DNA from: Oligoflexia bacterium
Lineage (GTDB): Bacteria > Bdellovibrionota > Bacteriovoracia > Bacteriovoracales > Bacteriovoracaceae
Reading direction: 5' to 3'
NCBI GenBank assembly: GCA_015232015.1
Contig: JADGAM010000001.1
Coordinates: forward strand, 27,340-91,339
Length of the DNA: 64,000 nt
In this document: positions 29,830 through 40,774 of the stretch, piece after piece
Layout: each line of letters begins with the position of its first letter
How positions within the stretch are numbered: position 1 is the first letter of the stretch
Program-made: the position numbers and the translations under genes
Notes under the pieces: generated by a model
What the model was told of the DNA's origin: nothing
What the model saw: only the letters and a program-made list of their open reading frames with translations
Database searches by the model: none

Positions 29830-31224
29830 TTATAACAGATGATGATTGATTTTTAGCAAGATAGGTATTAAACCGCACCCTTCGACAATTATTTTTTCAT
29901 TTGAATAATTATTTATTGTTTTAGCAATCTTTTTGTACTTTTTAATATTATTTAAGCTAACTGTTTGTTCTATTAAATTTGGTAAATTTGATAAACTTGG
30001 TAAAGTTGATATTTTTGATAAATTATGTAGATTTGAATCTGCGACGTCTGCGTGAAAAGCTGAGATCGCCATCTTATTGACAGTGTTTCCGCTAAGACCG
30101 AAACTGCTTTCACATGAATTTAATATTTTATTTTTGTAATAGTTGTGACTAAATCCCTCTTTTTTAATATATGGGACGAAGTAATCGCCAGATGATTTAA
30201 TTTCAATATATGGTATGTCTTCTAAAATAGAGTTAATACTAGAGATAATCAAATTGTTAGATAACCTTAAAGGATAAGGATTATTTTGAGTGAATTGAAG
30301 ATATGAATAAGTAAAATTTGTATCAACACCATAATCACCATAATCATAATAATCACATAATTTTATATTTTTTTCTTTTTGGTCTTGTTTTTGTTCGTGC
30401 TCTTGAGCAAGAACGCCCCCTCTTCTAATAAACATTTCATTTAATTCTTTATTTAATTTTTTTACATTTAAATTATAACTTGGCGAAAGTAGAGAAACAA
30501 ATAGTTCAAATATAGTAAAATTATTAGAATGGTTACCTATGTAATGAATGGTTATTAATTGTAAAAGATCGTTGAAAGTTTTTAAGAATAATTTTTCAGT
30601 AGATAGTACTTTAGCTTTTTGAATATTAAAAATTGTTGTAATGAAACTTTGTAATATTTTAAAATAATTTTGTTGATTATTTTCTAAACCGCAATTACAT
30701 AGATCACACTTAAATGTAAAATATTTTTCATCGATCTTTCGAAAGTTAGTTTTACCTTCTTCTAATAACAGAGAGCAGATATTTTCTATATGTTTATAAA
30801 AATGCTCCTCAATTAAGGGTAGATCTTCATTAGTTATTTCAGTTGGATCCATAAATAAAAAAGGAAATTTTCTAAGTATCTCCTTTAAATTTCTTTGAAC
30901 ACTATTTCCAAGCAGTATTTGTTTACCCTCGAAAACGATAGTGTATGTATCCTTATTGATGTAATTATCTAAATATTTCAAAGGAACAATATTGTATTTA
31001 TTTGCAATTTTTTTTATGAGAGACAATTCTAAGAGATTAATCTTTTCTATTATATTTCGGGGTATGTTAATTTGTGGATTATCAATTATTAAAACTTTAT
31101 GCCCAATATTTAGTAAATGTATACCAATTATATAAGAGATAAAATTTTCTGCCTTTAAAATATAATCATAAACATTATTCATATTTTTTTTCAGGCCCTT
31201 AAATTTTTTGCATAAAATTTTCAA
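29830..31224 (-). CDS. Hypothetical protein (possibly Rossmann/FAD-like N-terminus) carrying an in-frame copy of the dispersed repeat
   Basis: 464 aa; ISYIIGIHLLNIGHKVLIIDN; repeat peptide CESSFGLSGNTVNKMAISAFHADVADS. Confidence 0.55.
   Translation of the reverse strand: MKILCKKFKGLKKNMNNVYDYILKAENFISYIIGIHLLNIGHKVLIIDNPQINIPRNIIEKINLLELSLIKKIANKYNIVPLKYLDNYINKDTYTIVFEGKQILLGNSVQRNLKEILRKFPFLFMDPTEITNEDLPLIEEHFYKHIENICSLLLEEGKTNFRKIDEKYFTFKCDLCNCGLENNQQNYFKILQSFITTIFNIQKAKVLSTEKLFLKTFNDLLQLITIHYIGNHSNNFTIFELFVSLLSPSYNLNVKKLNKELNEMFIRRGGVLAQEHEQKQDQKEKNIKLCDYYDYGDYGVDTNFTYSYLQFTQNNPYPLRLSNNLIISSINSILEDIPYIEIKSSGDYFVPYIKKEGFSHNYYKNKILNSCESSFGLSGNTVNKMAISAFHADVADSNLHNLSKISTLPSLSNLPNLIEQTVSLNNIKKYKKIAKTINNYSNEKIIVEGCGLIPILLKINHHLL
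30035..30111 (-). repeat. Dispersed repeat copy C (in frame in 464-aa CDS)
   Basis: Reverse complement GAAAGCAGTTTCGGTCTTAGCGGAAACACTGTCAATAAGATGGCGATCTCAGCTTTTCACGCAGACGTCGCAGATTC. Confidence 0.85.
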
Positions 31225-32602
31225 AAGGAATTTTCATGCTAGCAATTAACTTTTCTCTCGTGCTGGTATTTATGTTAATGCTTTTATCACAGTTTGTATT
31301 TGTAGATACAACATCATAAAAAGTTGATAATTCATTAATAATAAATATCTCATTTTTTGAAATTTCTTTTACTAACTCATACTCAGTTGAACGAAAAACT
31401 TTTGGTCCAACATAAGTCAAGCAGTTGGATAAATAGGGTTCAATAACAGAGTGTATAGATCTACCATGTCCCCCTCCCACAAATGCATGAGCATAAAGAG
31501 AATATAATTCGCAAAGGATGCCTTTGATAGCAAAAATAATGATTCCATTTGTTTTAGCAATTTTTTCAAAGATCTCTTCTTTTGATTCATTTATTTCATT
31601 AATTACATAAACAGGTAATTGACTCTCATAGGAAATTGTATTTATAATTTTTTGCAAAGAATTTTCATCTAATAAGTGAGGCACAATAGCGACATGGATA
31701 TCTTTGCTAATAATTGCTTCAATTAAACGTTTATTATCAAATATTTTTGCTTCAATTTCCCAAAAACTACCTAAGATAATGGTATTATCTTTAGGAAAAG
31801 AACTAATAAATTTTTGAAGTTGATTAAAAAATGAAAGAGAATTAAGTTTTGTTAAGCGATTTTTTACTCTCTCTGCAACTTGAAGAATGCGAATATCCAT
31901 GGTCGATGTATCGATTTTAAAATGTTTTTTAAAACGCTCTTCATCTAAGGGAGTAGGAGTAATAATTTGATCGAAAGAATTATAAATAAATTTATAATAG
32001 TAGTAATTAATAATATTTTTTTTAATTTTATTTAATTTGTCTTTAAGAGTTGCGGATAAGAGTACAAAATAAATATCTGCTCTTCTACCAAAAAGCATCA
32101 ACTCAGGAAAAAAATCATAACGACAAAGTATTAAAGTTGAGGCACTAATCCATTTGCTCACAGATGTAGTATGGTAATCAATACCAGCACAATTAACATA
32201 ATTAACATAAGGGAAATATGTGACTAGAGGTAATCTTAATATTCTAAGGTTGTCAGGATATTTTTCATATAAATTAATTACATTTTTTTCAACACTCTCT
32301 GAACAAAATATAATTTCTAGTAATTGATTGTCATTAAGCAATTTATTAATTAATGGACGAATTTGTTCTAATTCTCCTTCGCTAGAGATTTCAAATGCTA
32401 CTTTTGCTTTTTTGTTATCTAATTTAAAAGAACGAGAAGATAGAGAGGAAGGCAAAGAGAAAGAATTTTTATTTTCAAAAGATTTTCTTTGTTTAATAAA
32501 AGGAATGAATTTTACTAAAATAAAATTAGTTAACGGATATAACAGCATAGGCCATAAAATATAGAGAAAAAATCTGTAAGATAATGTAAAAAACATTTTC
32601 AT
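31199..32602 (-). CDS. waaA: 3-deoxy-D-manno-octulosonic acid (Kdo) transferase family
   Basis: VAFEISSEGELEQIRPLI, RYDFFPELMLFGRRADIYFVLLSATLKDKL, GSFWEIEAKIF, AFVGGGHGRSIHSVIEP. Confidence 0.8.
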   Translation of the reverse strand: MKMFFTLSYRFFLYILWPMLLYPLTNFILVKFIPFIKQRKSFENKNSFSLPSSLSSRSFKLDNKKAKVAFEISSEGELEQIRPLINKLLNDNQLLEIIFCSESVEKNVINLYEKYPDNLRILRLPLVTYFPYVNYVNCAGIDYHTTSVSKWISASTLILCRYDFFPELMLFGRRADIYFVLLSATLKDKLNKIKKNIINYYYYKFIYNSFDQIITPTPLDEERFKKHFKIDTSTMDIRILQVAERVKNRLTKLNSLSFFNQLQKFISSFPKDNTIILGSFWEIEAKIFDNKRLIEAIISKDIHVAIVPHLLDENSLQKIINTISYESQLPVYVINEINESKEEIFEKIAKTNGIIIFAIKGILCELYSLYAHAFVGGGHGRSIHSVIEPYLSNCLTYVGPKVFRSTEYELVKEISKNEIFIINELSTFYDVVSTNTNCDKSININTSTREKLIASMKIPFENFMQKI

Positions 32603-33795
32603 TAATCACCTTTGATTAAATTGCTAACCTCAAACATACTACGAATAACTTCATCAACAGAAATTTCAGTTAGACAGTAACGTTTCTTACGAATACAAAA
32701 ACCTTGACCATTAGTAGTGCATGGCCTACAAATAAGTTTTTTTGCCACCATTTTTGATTTTTTAAGATGAGGGTAAAATCCAAACTCCTCTCCAGTAGGC
32801 CCTAAAATAAATATACTTGGAGTACCAACTGACTCTGCAATATGAGGCAAACCAGTATCATTACCCACAACCATAAATGCTTTTTTTAAAAAGATGGTGG
32901 ATTCAACTAAACTACATTTTCCTTGTAGATTGAAAATTTGCTGAGGATATTTGGCCATTAATGGATTAAAAATATCGCAAAATGTATCATCCTTACCTGC
33001 TAAAATTACATATAAAAAATCGAAATCAAAATTATCATGTGCATGTTGACTATATTGTTTTTGTAAAAGTTTTTCTAATAAATGGTAAAATTTTTCAGCA
33101 GGCCATCTTTTTTTTGGATAGGAAGCAGATGGAACAATTGCAATAAATTTTTTATGCTCTAAAATATTTAATTGCCATTTATCTAGAGAAAATTTAAGTG
33201 CTTTTTCATCGCAAAAGGTGACGGCTGTAGAAGATAGTTGATTACAATTGCTTGCTGTAGTTACAAATTTTGACAGATCATCAAAAAAGGCCTCATTTGG
33301 GTTCATTTTATTTATTTTATTTTGATGAAAAATAGGAAGTAGATCTATAACATTTCTTTTTAAGAGTAATTCTCCAAATTTTGGAAAATTATTTTTTTCT
33401 TTATTTTTAACTAAAATATTTATTTTAAAAGTTGTTAATAACACTCTTTCAAATGTTCTTTTATCAATACTTATTCTAGGAATGAAAAAGAAAAAAAAAC
33501 GAACAAAGAGTGAGCGTAAACTTCCATGCATATCTATGATGAGATCAATTTTGTGTTTGCAGTTTATTTCTCTCACCAATTTGATCAATTCAAATAACCC
33601 TTTAAGACCACCACGTCTGGAAAAACCATATACCTGATCTATATGCGGGTGATTTACAAGAAGAGGAACAAACATAGAGGAGGTAAGATAACTAAGCGAA
33701 ACCTTATTTCCAAGATATTTTTTTATTGCACTTACAGTGGAGGTAGTTAGTACAATATCTCCTAAACTTGAAAAACGTATAATTAATATATGCAT
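32602..33795 (-). CDS. ADP-heptose:LPS heptosyltransferase family (GT9)
   Basis: MHILIIRFSSLGDIVLTTSTVSAI; PSASYPKKRWPAEKF; VVGNDTGLPHIAESVGTPSIFILGPT. Confidence 0.93.
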   Translation of the reverse strand: MHILIIRFSSLGDIVLTTSTVSAIKKYLGNKVSLSYLTSSMFVPLLVNHPHIDQVYGFSRRGGLKGLFELIKLVREINCKHKIDLIIDMHGSLRSLFVRFFFFFIPRISIDKRTFERVLLTTFKINILVKNKEKNNFPKFGELLLKRNVIDLLPIFHQNKINKMNPNEAFFDDLSKFVTTASNCNQLSSTAVTFCDEKALKFSLDKWQLNILEHKKFIAIVPSASYPKKRWPAEKFYHLLEKLLQKQYSQHAHDNFDFDFLYVILAGKDDTFCDIFNPLMAKYPQQIFNLQGKCSLVESTIFLKKAFMVVGNDTGLPHIAESVGTPSIFILGPTGEEFGFYPHLKKSKMVAKKLICRPCTTNGQGFCIRKKRYCLTEISVDEVIRSMFEVSNLIKGD

Positions 33796-33855
33796 AATTT
33801 AACAGCTACATTTTTTACATTCTTTGAATTTTTTGCATTATGAAGGAAGATTTAT

Positions 33856-34638
33856 TTATTTCTTGTTTATGTTGGTTAAGATGCTTTGGATGAAATCTAC
33901 TGGAATTGGAAAAAATGTTGTAGTTTTTCCTTCTCCGGAAGATATCTCTTTCATAGTATCTAAGTATCTAAGTATGATTGCCCCATTTTCAGAACTCAAA
34001 TTACGAGCGGCCGCTGCTAACTTAATTGAAGCATCAAGTTCTCCTTCTGCAGAGATAACTTTTGCACGTTTATTTCTTTCTGCTTCTGCTTGCTTGGCCA
34101 TTGCTCTTTGCATTTCAATTGGCAGATCGATTGCTTTAACTTCTACTGCAGAAACTTTAATTCCCCACGATTCCGTTTGTTCATCTAAAATTATTTGTAA
34201 TTTTTGATTTATCTTATCTCTTTGAGAGAGTAATTCATCTAATTCAAATTGACCGATAATAGATCTTAATGTTGTTTGAGCAATTTGTCCGGTGGCCATT
34301 AAATAGTCTTCAATATTAATGATGGCCATCTCAGGGTTATTTACTCTGAAGTATACTACCCCATTTACTTTTAGTGTTACGTTGTCACGAGTTATAATAT
34401 CTTGAGACGGGATATCCATAGTAACAGTTCTTAAGTCAACCCGACGCATTTTTTCTATCCCAGGAATTAAAATAATTAAACCAGGGCCTCTTATTCCAGT
34501 GAAGCGACCAAGTCTAAATACAACTGCTCTCTCATACTCATTTAAAATCTTAACAGTATTAAAAATTAAAATAACGGCGATAATTATAAACGGTAGTGAA
34601 GTGAATAGCATATGATACTCCTTTTTATCTTGTTTCAT
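33856..34638 (-). CDS. Stomatin/slipin-like SPFH (band 7) protein
   Basis: [57 protein letters not shown]. Confidence 0.94.
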   Translation of the reverse strand: MKQDKKEYHMLFTSLPFIIIAVILIFNTVKILNEYERAVVFRLGRFTGIRGPGLIILIPGIEKMRRVDLRTVTMDIPSQDIITRDNVTLKVNGVVYFRVNNPEMAIINIEDYLMATGQIAQTTLRSIIGQFELDELLSQRDKINQKLQIILDEQTESWGIKVSAVEVKAIDLPIEMQRAMAKQAEAERNKRAKVISAEGELDASIKLAAAARNLSSENGAIILRYLDTMKEISSGEGKTTTFFPIPVDFIQSILTNINKK

Positions 34639-34824
34639 ATATTATTAGATTTATAAATAAATCCCACTTTACCAGTGAATATATCAATTAAAAATATTTT
34701 AGTAAAATATTTGAGGAAGAAAATATTTTTAGTGTTGTAAGAAAATTGATTTATAATGTTAGTAATAACATTATTAAAAAAAGCACATTAAAAAGTTATA
34801 AAGTTATAGAGAGATCTAAAAATA

Positions 34825-35856
34825 ATGAAGAAATTTTTTCAAAGTTTAAATTTTATATTTAAAAAAATAGTAATCTTCATAACTGGATCTACTATTTTAA
34901 TTCAAATTTTATTAATTTTATTACTTACATTTGTAATTGCATTCACATCTACATCTATATTTGCATTTGCAAAAGATGATAATTTACAAAAATATCCTTC
35001 TGCTAATACTGGTGATAGTGGAAAAAGTGAGGGAATTGCTGGTGATACTGTTGCTGTTAATAATGATGAAAAAAAGAGTAATGCTAATGCCTTGCCTTTA
35101 TTTGAATTGGGAGCAGGTTTCTTATATTTGAATATGAATCACTATCGCGGATCTGATCAGACTGCTAGTTATCTTTGGCCACTTCCTTTTTTTATATATC
35201 GTGGAGAAAATGTTTACGCTAAAAACTCTATGGTTCAAGGTAATATTTATGAAAAGGGAGATTTTAGTCTAGGACTAAGTATGATGGCATCGTTAAGAGT
35301 CAGTAGTGCTGAAAACCATGCCAGAGAGGGAATGCCTACTCTTGATCCAACCTTAGAGATTGGTCCTGTAGCAGAGTGGACATTTTGGCGTGATAAAAAT
35401 AATTTAAATACATTGAGCGTTTCTTTTCCAATAAGAGCAGTAAATGCTGTAGATTTTTTCTATGCCAAATATGAGGGTTGTTTTTCCGTTCCATTCGTTT
35501 CACTTTCAAGCTACCCTCAAGATTATACTTTAGGTTTTTTTAGTGAAATTACTATGGCAGTTATGTGGGGGTCAGCAAGATATCACAATTATTTTTACGG
35601 AGTTTCTGAAGAGTATGTAAGAGAAAATCGTCCTAAATATAATGCTAGTGCAGGATATAGTGGAGCTCATGCGACATGGTGGTTAAGTAAAAAATTTGAT
35701 CCATTTTATCTTTATGGGTTTTATCGATATGATCGTTTAAATAGAGCAGTCTTTATCGATAGCCCTCTAGTTAAACAAAAAGATTATCATGTTATGGGTG
35801 TTGGTCTTATATGGTATTTTTATCAAACTAAGGCAATGTCGGCCCGTCGTCAATAG
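34825..35856 (+). CDS. MipA/OmpV-like outer-membrane protein
   Basis: LGAGFLYLNMNHYRGSDQTASYLWPLPFFIYRGENVYA pattern; C-terminal barrel strands. Confidence 0.75.
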   Translation: MKKFFQSLNFIFKKIVIFITGSTILIQILLILLLTFVIAFTSTSIFAFAKDDNLQKYPSANTGDSGKSEGIAGDTVAVNNDEKKSNANALPLFELGAGFLYLNMNHYRGSDQTASYLWPLPFFIYRGENVYAKNSMVQGNIYEKGDFSLGLSMMASLRVSSAENHAREGMPTLDPTLEIGPVAEWTFWRDKNNLNTLSVSFPIRAVNAVDFFYAKYEGCFSVPFVSLSSYPQDYTLGFFSEITMAVMWGSARYHNYFYGVSEEYVRENRPKYNASAGYSGAHATWWLSKKFDPFYLYGFYRYDRLNRAVFIDSPLVKQKDYHVMGVGLIWYFYQTKAMSARRQ

Positions 35857-35898
35857 ACCTACCTAGGCTTAAACTTAGGGCACATTCTAATCTTAATC

Positions 35899-36294
35899 CT
35901 AATTTGTTTCCATCTCTTCTTCGAATGGAGAGTTAGAATTTATGTTGGAGGTTGTATTTACATTTGAGTTGTTAACATTGTCTACAGAAGGAAAGGATGC
36001 AGTTTCAGTAGTTATCTCTTCTGCATTTAGACCAGCAGTAGTAGTATTTGTATTGTCATTGATATTAATGTTTGTGCTGGTAGGAGGAATATAATTTGAC
36101 AAGCTACTTGGATTTGCATCTATGTTGTTACTAATGTTGTTAGTGTCGTTAGTATCACTTTGATTTTGAATATCATAAGTAGGATCGTCTTCAGAGAAGC
36201 ATTTAGAAATAGGAAAGGAAGATAAAAGTAAGATGGTGTTTATAGATAATAAATATAAAAATATTTTAAATTTAACATTCATATGAATATACAT
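35899..36294 (-). CDS. Secreted Asn/Ser/Thr-rich hypothetical protein
   Basis: Signal-like N-terminus, low-complexity N/T/S. Confidence 0.45.
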   Translation of the reverse strand: MYIHMNVKFKIFLYLLSINTILLLSSFPISKCFSEDDPTYDIQNQSDTNDTNNISNNIDANPSSLSNYIPPTSTNININDNTNTTTAGLNAEEITTETASFPSVDNVNNSNVNTTSNINSNSPFEEEMETN

Positions 36295-36316
36295 AGTAAT
36301 CTCCAGTTTTTAAGAA

Positions 36317-37393
36317 TTATACATTAAAAAGGAAGTTGCATATATCTCCGTCTTCGATAATATAGTCTTGCCCTTTTACCATAAACTTACCTAAAGTTCT
36401 AATTTTTTGCTCATTTCCACAAAACATTAAATCATTATATTTAATAACTTCTACTCTAATAAAACCTCGCTCTATATCACTATGAATTTTACCTGCTGCT
36501 TTTGGAGCACTTGTTCCTTTTCTTATAGTCCAAGCACGAACCTCATCTTTTCCCATAGTATAAAAGGACATTAAACCTAGTAAATCATAAGCTGCAATAT
36601 TTAATCTATCACTTCCAAGTGAACTTATATTTAAATCCTTTAAATATTCGGTCCTCTCCTCTAAATTATCAATTGCAAGAATCTCTTTTTCAATTTGAGC
36701 TGAAACTATAAATACATCATCATGAGATTTTGTTGTTTGTTGCGGTTGCTGCTGTTGTTCTCTAAGTTTATCTTCATCAACGTTATAACACCAGATAATA
36801 GGTTTTATTGTAAGAAAATTTAAGCTATTAATTGATGCTTCTTCCTCTGCAGAAAGAGTTAGTGTGTTTAATTTTTCATTACTTTCGAGAGTTTTTTTAA
36901 ATTTTAAAATTGTTTCTTCTTCTAGATTTTGAATGGCGGTTGTTTTGACTTTCTTTTTATCTTTATCAATTCGATCAAGCCTTTTTTCAACTAGATCTAG
37001 ATCTGCAAAAATTAATTCTGCTTCTAAATTTTCTTTATCTCTATTAGCATTTACTGATCCAGCAGGATGATAGACTTCTTCAGAGGTAAAACCCCTCACC
37101 ACAATACAGAGAAGATCAGAAGTTTTTGCTTCTTGTATCCAACTATTTGCAAGCTGTCCGCCGCCTCCTCCAGAATTATCAATATCTGAACATAAAACAA
37201 AATCAGTTTGAGCGTAAGTAATTTTAGCAGGTTTTGCAATTTTTGAAATATCATCAACTCGTTTATCCCAAACATTGGCCTTGCCAGAAATTACTTCTCC
37301 TGCTCTCTTTGGGCCTAAAACATCACGAGCAGTTAATAATCCAAAGAGAGTTTTTTTTCCCGCCATGGGCAGACCTAAAATTGCAATTTTCAT
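36317..37393 (-). CDS. ychF: YchF/OLA1-like GTPase/ATPase
   Basis: MKIAILGLPMAGKKTLFGLLT P-loop; C-terminal TGS KAAGKIHSDIERGFIRVEVI; ATG at 37393 preferred. Confidence 0.85.
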   Translation of the reverse strand: MKIAILGLPMAGKKTLFGLLTARDVLGPKRAGEVISGKANVWDKRVDDISKIAKPAKITYAQTDFVLCSDIDNSGGGGGQLANSWIQEAKTSDLLCIVVRGFTSEEVYHPAGSVNANRDKENLEAELIFADLDLVEKRLDRIDKDKKKVKTTAIQNLEEETILKFKKTLESNEKLNTLTLSAEEEASINSLNFLTIKPIIWCYNVDEDKLREQQQQPQQTTKSHDDVFIVSAQIEKEILAIDNLEERTEYLKDLNISSLGSDRLNIAAYDLLGLMSFYTMGKDEVRAWTIRKGTSAPKAAGKIHSDIERGFIRVEVIKYNDLMFCGNEQKIRTLGKFMVKGQDYIIEDGDICNFLFNV

Positions 37394-37457
37394 AAAGTAA
37401 AGCTCCTTAAATAACAATTAACTTATCATTTTATAAATTTAATTATAAGTACAAAGT

Positions 37458-39185
37458 ATGTTTATACCAACTACAAAAGAAGAACTAGAAAAATTAAAGT
37501 GGAAAGAGCTAGATGTAATTTTAGTATCTGGAGATACCTACATAGATAGTTCATATATTGGTGTCTCAGTTATTGGTCAAATATTAATTGCTGCTGGTTT
37601 CAAGGTAGGAATTATTGCCCAGCCTGCAGTGGATAGCGAAAAAGATATCACTAGACTTGGAGAACCAAAACTTTTTTGGGGAGTAAGTTCGGGATCGATG
37701 GATTCCCTGGTGGCCAATTACACCGCTAGTTTAAAAAAACGCAAACAAGATGATTTTACTCCCGGAACAATTAATAATAAAAGACCGGATAGAGCATTAA
37801 TTGCTTATAGTAATCTTATAAAAAAATATTTTAAAAAGAGTAAATGTGAAGGTGAAACGAGTGCTCCTATTATTTTAGGAGGAGTAGAGGCAACACTGAG
37901 ACGATTTTCCCATTATGATTACTGGAGTAATAAAGTCAGAAGATCGATTTTGCTTGACTCAAAAGCTGATATTTTAGTTTATGGAATGGGAGAGAGGGCA
38001 ATTGTAGAGATAGCTAATTGTTTAAAAAATAAATTAAAACTAAAAAATATTAGAGGAATTATGTATGTAGGAAGAAGTTCTGATATTTTTGAGGAATATT
38101 TAGAATTGCCCTCTTTGCAACAAGTAAACGAGGATCCAAAAGCATTGGCCCAGATGTTTGCTATTTTTTATAACAATAATGATCCTTTAAATGCCAAAGG
38201 TTTATATCAGGCCTGTGATAAGGATAGATTTATCATTCAAAATCCTCCAGCATTACATTTATCTACCAATGAATTAGATAATATTTATGAATTACCATAT
38301 CAAAGAGATGTTCATCCATACTACAAAAAAGATGGAGAGGTTCGTGCATTAAATACTATTCGTTTTGCAATAACTACTCATAGGGGTTGTTATGGTGAAT
38401 GTAATTTTTGTTCTGTGGCCATACATCAGGGAAGAACTATTCTTAGTCGCTCTAAAGAATCAATATTAAGAGAGATAAAAAAAGTCGCAACTCACGAGCA
38501 GTTTAAAGGATATATTTTAGATTTGGGAGGTCCAACTGCCAACATGTATGGTGGAGATTGTGAGATCAAATTAACTAAAGGTGCCTGTATAAATAAGAGA
38601 TGCTTGTTTCCTAAAAGGTGTGAAAATCTTCCTTATACTCATGACATTCAATTAGATTTATTAGGAAAAGTTTCTGAAGAAATAGATAACAATAACAATA
38701 ATAATAAAATCAAAAAGGCATTTATCGCGTCTGGTATTCGTTTTGATATTATTCTTGAAGATGAAAAATTTGGAATAAAATATTTAGAAAAAATTATTAA
38801 AGATCACACTTCAGGACAAATGAAATTAGCACCTGAACACATTGATGAGAATGTGTTGCAATTAATGGGTAAGCCGCCACTTGCAGCTGGAGCTATAAAA
38901 TTAAGTGAATTTATAAAAATTTTCGAAAGTATAAATAGAAAATTAGGATTGAAACAATTTTTAACTTATTATTTTATGGTAGCATACCCAGGATGTAATA
39001 ACGAGAACACATTAGAATTGAAAAAATATTTGAGAAAAAATATTAAATTTACACCTGAACAAATACAGATTTTTACGCCATTACCATCAACATATGCTTC
39101 TTTAATTTATTTTCTTGAAAAAAATATTTTTGTGGAAAAAAACTTGAAGGCCAAGGAAAAACAAAAAGAATTGTTATTAGATTAG
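37458..39185 (+). CDS. YgiQ-family radical SAM protein
   Basis: DVILVSGDTYIDSSYIGVSVIGQIL, THRGCYGECNFCSVAIHQGR, GGPTANMYG. Confidence 0.95.
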   Translation: MFIPTTKEELEKLKWKELDVILVSGDTYIDSSYIGVSVIGQILIAAGFKVGIIAQPAVDSEKDITRLGEPKLFWGVSSGSMDSLVANYTASLKKRKQDDFTPGTINNKRPDRALIAYSNLIKKYFKKSKCEGETSAPIILGGVEATLRRFSHYDYWSNKVRRSILLDSKADILVYGMGERAIVEIANCLKNKLKLKNIRGIMYVGRSSDIFEEYLELPSLQQVNEDPKALAQMFAIFYNNNDPLNAKGLYQACDKDRFIIQNPPALHLSTNELDNIYELPYQRDVHPYYKKDGEVRALNTIRFAITTHRGCYGECNFCSVAIHQGRTILSRSKESILREIKKVATHEQFKGYILDLGGPTANMYGGDCEIKLTKGACINKRCLFPKRCENLPYTHDIQLDLLGKVSEEIDNNNNNNKIKKAFIASGIRFDIILEDEKFGIKYLEKIIKDHTSGQMKLAPEHIDENVLQLMGKPPLAAGAIKLSEFIKIFESINRKLGLKQFLTYYFMVAYPGCNNENTLELKKYLRKNIKFTPEQIQIFTPLPSTYASLIYFLEKNIFVEKNLKAKEKQKELLLD

Positions 39186-39231
39186 TTTTTGTTGAGTTTT
39201 TTATTGATTTAAATTGCTTTAGATTATTTTT

Positions 39232-39456
39232 TTATATTCTTTCGCCTGAATACTTTTGTTTCATGTAGGCCTTTTTTCTTCTCTTGTCAGCGGCCTTACG
39301 CTTTTCTTTTAAACAAACCGAGGGTTTCGAATAGGATTGACGTCTTTTATACTCTCGCACGATGCCGTAACTTTCACACAGTCTTTTGAATTTTTTTAAA
39401 ATTCTATCTACATTTTGCTGATCTTCAACCTTAACTTTGATTGTTTCATTAGTCAT
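39232..39456 (-). CDS. rpsU: 30S ribosomal protein S21
   Basis: RILKKFKRLCESYGIVREYKRRQSYSKPSVCLKEKRKAADKRRKK. Confidence 0.93.
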   Translation of the reverse strand: MTNETIKVKVEDQQNVDRILKKFKRLCESYGIVREYKRRQSYSKPSVCLKEKRKAADKRRKKAYMKQKYSGERI

Positions 39457-39703
39457 AATTCCTACCCTTTTCTCCTTTCTTTCCTTTAAATTTAATTTTA
39501 AAAATTTTTAAGCTTTTTCTAAATAGATATTACAGCGCATCTTTTTTCAATATTGTCAAATATAACTAAACAATATCCTAAAGTCTATATCAATTATTTT
39601 TAGCCTATTTTTTTTTATTTGAATATAATAACTCCTACAATTTTCTTACAATGCAAAGAATGGGTCAAGAGATTTAAAAAATATAAGAGGCAATAGTTAG
39701 GTC

Positions 39704-40774
39704 TTAGTGGTTTCTCATTTGAACGTATTCGGATAATGCCTTCATTGACTCAATTATTTCTATTTTAAAGAGTTGCTGTTGCTCTTGTCGTTGCTGATAA
39801 TGCCGATGTTGATGTTTTTCTAACTCAATAACAATCTGGTCAAGACATTTATTTGCGGTTGTTTTTTTTATATCAATAAGTTTTTTAATATTATCTTTAG
39901 AAAATTGTAAAAATTTATTAACTTCTGTTTTCTTTATCTCGCTATTAAAATCAAATTCATTATTTATCCAGCGTTGCCAATAAATTGGATGAAGATTAAA
40001 AAAATCTACAATTACGGAATTTAACGTACCATTTTCTAGATCATTAAATGAATTTTTACCAGTTTGATCTTCACTAGAAAAATCCAATAAATCGTCTGAG
40101 AGTTGAAATGCAATTCCAAAAGCATGACCAAAGGAGCGAGAAAGGTCAATTAAATTTTCAGAGATGTTTGCAAGAATTGCAGGGATGGTTGTACAAAAAC
40201 TAATTACGCTGGCAGTTTTTTTCTTAGCAATGTTTTCGATTTGATCTATATGAGGAGGTTTAATATCCAAATTTTTTTTATCATTAAGGTTATCATGAAG
40301 ATTACTATGTTGAAGTAGATTTAATTGAAGCCATTCTCCTAGAGCTAAATCTTTTATAGCTACTGAAAGCTCTTGGAGAATTCTAATATTATCATGTTTA
40401 CATAGATCAAAAACAGTATGGGCCAATAGGTAGTCACCAACTAATACTGCTCGTTTATTGGATGCTAGAATATTTATGGAAGGCATGCCTCTCCGAGTAG
40501 TGGCATTATCAACCACATCATCATGAGAAAGTGTTGCTAAATGAATTAGTTCTGCAGATAGCGCATAAGGTGAAATAGTTTTGAGGGGGATATTATATAG
40601 TTCGGAAAACATAAACATTAAAAGAGGCCGTAAGCGTTTCCCACCAATAAACATAGATCGCTTTAATAAATCTCTAATTTCTATGTTTTCCTGATCAAGT
40701 GAAATTTCTAATTTTAGAGTGGTGGCAGCATCAATGATGTGTTTTGGAATAAACTGTTCAAGCATGAAGTTCAC
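39704..40774 (-). CDS. Polyprenyl diphosphate synthase
   Basis: GGKRLRPLLMFM, LATLSHDDVVDNATTRRGMPSIN (DDxxD variant), FQLSDDLLDFSSE. Confidence 0.92.
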   Translation of the reverse strand: MNFMLEQFIPKHIIDAATTLKLEISLDQENIEIRDLLKRSMFIGGKRLRPLLMFMFSELYNIPLKTISPYALSAELIHLATLSHDDVVDNATTRRGMPSINILASNKRAVLVGDYLLAHTVFDLCKHDNIRILQELSVAIKDLALGEWLQLNLLQHSNLHDNLNDKKNLDIKPPHIDQIENIAKKKTASVISFCTTIPAILANISENLIDLSRSFGHAFGIAFQLSDDLLDFSSEDQTGKNSFNDLENGTLNSVIVDFFNLHPIYWQRWINNEFDFNSEIKKTEVNKFLQFSKDNIKKLIDIKKTTANKCLDQIVIELEKHQHRHYQQRQEQQQLFKIEIIESMKALSEYVQMRNH

